Assembly (NCBI GenBank): GCA_017617145.1
Contig: JAFZWX010000043.1
Location: 1-7,195 of the forward strand
Reading direction: 5' to 3'
Length of the DNA: 7,195 nt
Origin: Treponema sp.
Lineage (GTDB): Bacteria; Spirochaetota; Spirochaetia; Treponematales; Treponemataceae
Shown: one piece after another, positions 6,911 to 7,195 of the stretch
Position numbering within the stretch: the first letter of the stretch is position 1
How the letters are laid out: each line of letters begins with the position of its first letter
The notes under the pieces: model-generated
What the model saw: only the letters and a program-made list of their open reading frames with translations
Told to the model about the DNA's origin: nothing
Databases searched by the model: none
Made by a program: the position numbers and the translations under genes

Positions 6911-7028
6911 TACATTTTATACGTCCATACGAAGCACAGAGATGGTCATACAACACGACTAAGCGGCATTCAGGTCGAATCCGGCAAAAAAAATGCAGAT
7001 AAAACATTTTTTTTCAAAAAAAAGCACA

Positions 7029-7072
7029 ATTTAGCTTGACAACAGCCGAGTTTTGGCTCTGTCAAGCTAAAT
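7029..7072 (-). terminator. Strong hairpin, likely terminator for - strand transcripts from the right
   Basis: ATTTAGCTTGACA (7029-7041) and TGTCAAGCTAAAT (7060-7072) pair perfectly over 13 bp; inside, AGCC (7044-7047) and GGCT (7055-7058) add 4 bp around a 7-base loop. On the - strand the hairpin is followed, after TTGTGC, by a run of eight T, as in an intrinsic terminator. It would isolate the operon from transcription entering from the right. On the + strand it has no T-run. Confidence 0.5.
7052..7067 (+). repeat. 16-base direct repeat, copy 2
   Basis: Identical to 1224-1239. It makes up the inner stem and most of the right arm of the 13-bp hairpin at 7029-7072, so this copy is the more complete version of the structure. 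Confidence 0.6.
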
Positions 7073-7195
7073 CGTATATAAAAAAGCGCTAGCAAAACTT
7101 TTTGGTTCCGTCAGCCCCTCAGAAACTGCAAATTGGCTGCAAAAATGGAGTTTTTTGGCTGTTTTAGGCGGTCGGATCGCCGCAGCGAGTTCGCA
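7067..7195 (-). other. Right edge: open - strand frame, coding status unclear
   Basis: On the - strand a frame is open from the right edge to TAG at 7069-7067, about 42 codons, ending inside the right arm of the terminator hairpin. The residues (for example AAIRPPKTAKK near its beginning) match nothing I recognise. A + strand frame from ATG 7145 is also open to the edge for 17 codons. The segment is more GC-rich than the DNA to its left, so a gene may begin or end here, but this cannot be decided from this window. Confidence 0.2.

Larger units (their letters stand above)
6531..7028. other. AT-rich intergenic stretch without genes
   Basis: No open frame with a plausible start and ribosome site is seen on either strand. 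Long stretches are nearly pure A/T up to about 6850. A loose inverted repeat AATCAC...GTGATT lies near 6620-6646. Base composition becomes more mixed after 6910. The T8-C-A8 run at 7007-7023 is low-complexity sequence that also provides the T-run for the terminator at its right. Confidence 0.7.

Noticed and set aside
6876..6962. Short + strand frame starting GTG and running through the C13 run
   Set aside because: Only 28 codons; the nearest Shine-Dalgarno-like AAGGGAG (6854-6860) is too far upstream, and the peptide is low in complexity.
6973..6982. GGTCGAATCC, resembling a tRNA T-loop
   Set aside because: One base short of the usual T-loop, and no matching acceptor, D or anticodon stems are found around it.

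Overview
The window looks like a chromosomal segment of a Gram-negative bacterium that makes large multidomain exported proteins. A PA14 plus gingipain-like peptidase, signal-peptide proteins with PLAT, IPT/TIG and paired jelly-roll modules, and moderate GC in the first gene fit Fibrobacter or a relative. This is a style-based guess, not a proof; myxobacteria or other polysaccharide-degrading lineages remain possible.

Layout, left to right. (1) 1-1193, + strand: the 3' part of a gene for a PA14-C25 (gingipain/caspase-fold) peptidase whose start lies outside the window. (2) 1194-1551: a 358-base gap between converging genes, with a terminator-like hairpin, a 16-base word that recurs near the right edge, and an 11-bp inverted repeat bounding 149 bases. 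(3) 6450-1552, - strand: a two-gene operon. The first gene encodes a 1301-residue exported protein: an unassigned N-terminal domain, three PLAT domains, Ig/TIG-like domains, and two tandem jelly-roll domains that look carbohydrate- or surface-binding. Three bases after its stop comes a second gene for a 329-residue exported protein, which I cannot assign but which may share the N-terminal fold of its partner. (4) 6451-7195: a mostly AT-rich non-coding stretch with a good sigma70-like promoter for the operon (6502-6530), a hairpin just before the Shine-Dalgarno sequence, a C13-A9 homopolymer next to a small palindrome, and a strong 13-bp hairpin that would terminate transcripts entering from the right on the - strand.

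The operon is clearly more AT-rich than the peptidase gene. In hand-counted 60-base lines, two peptidase lines gave 45-47% GC, operon lines gave mostly 32-35% (extremes 15% and 47%). This suggests the operon is accessory or acquired. My reading of the pair, as inference, is an envelope- or surface-acting system in which PLAT domains (a family known for lipid and protein contacts) and jelly-roll domains provide binding, made together with a coupled smaller partner. No catalytic motif is visible in either protein. A run of nine G in the middle of the large gene could let its last ~300 residues be switched off by slippage.
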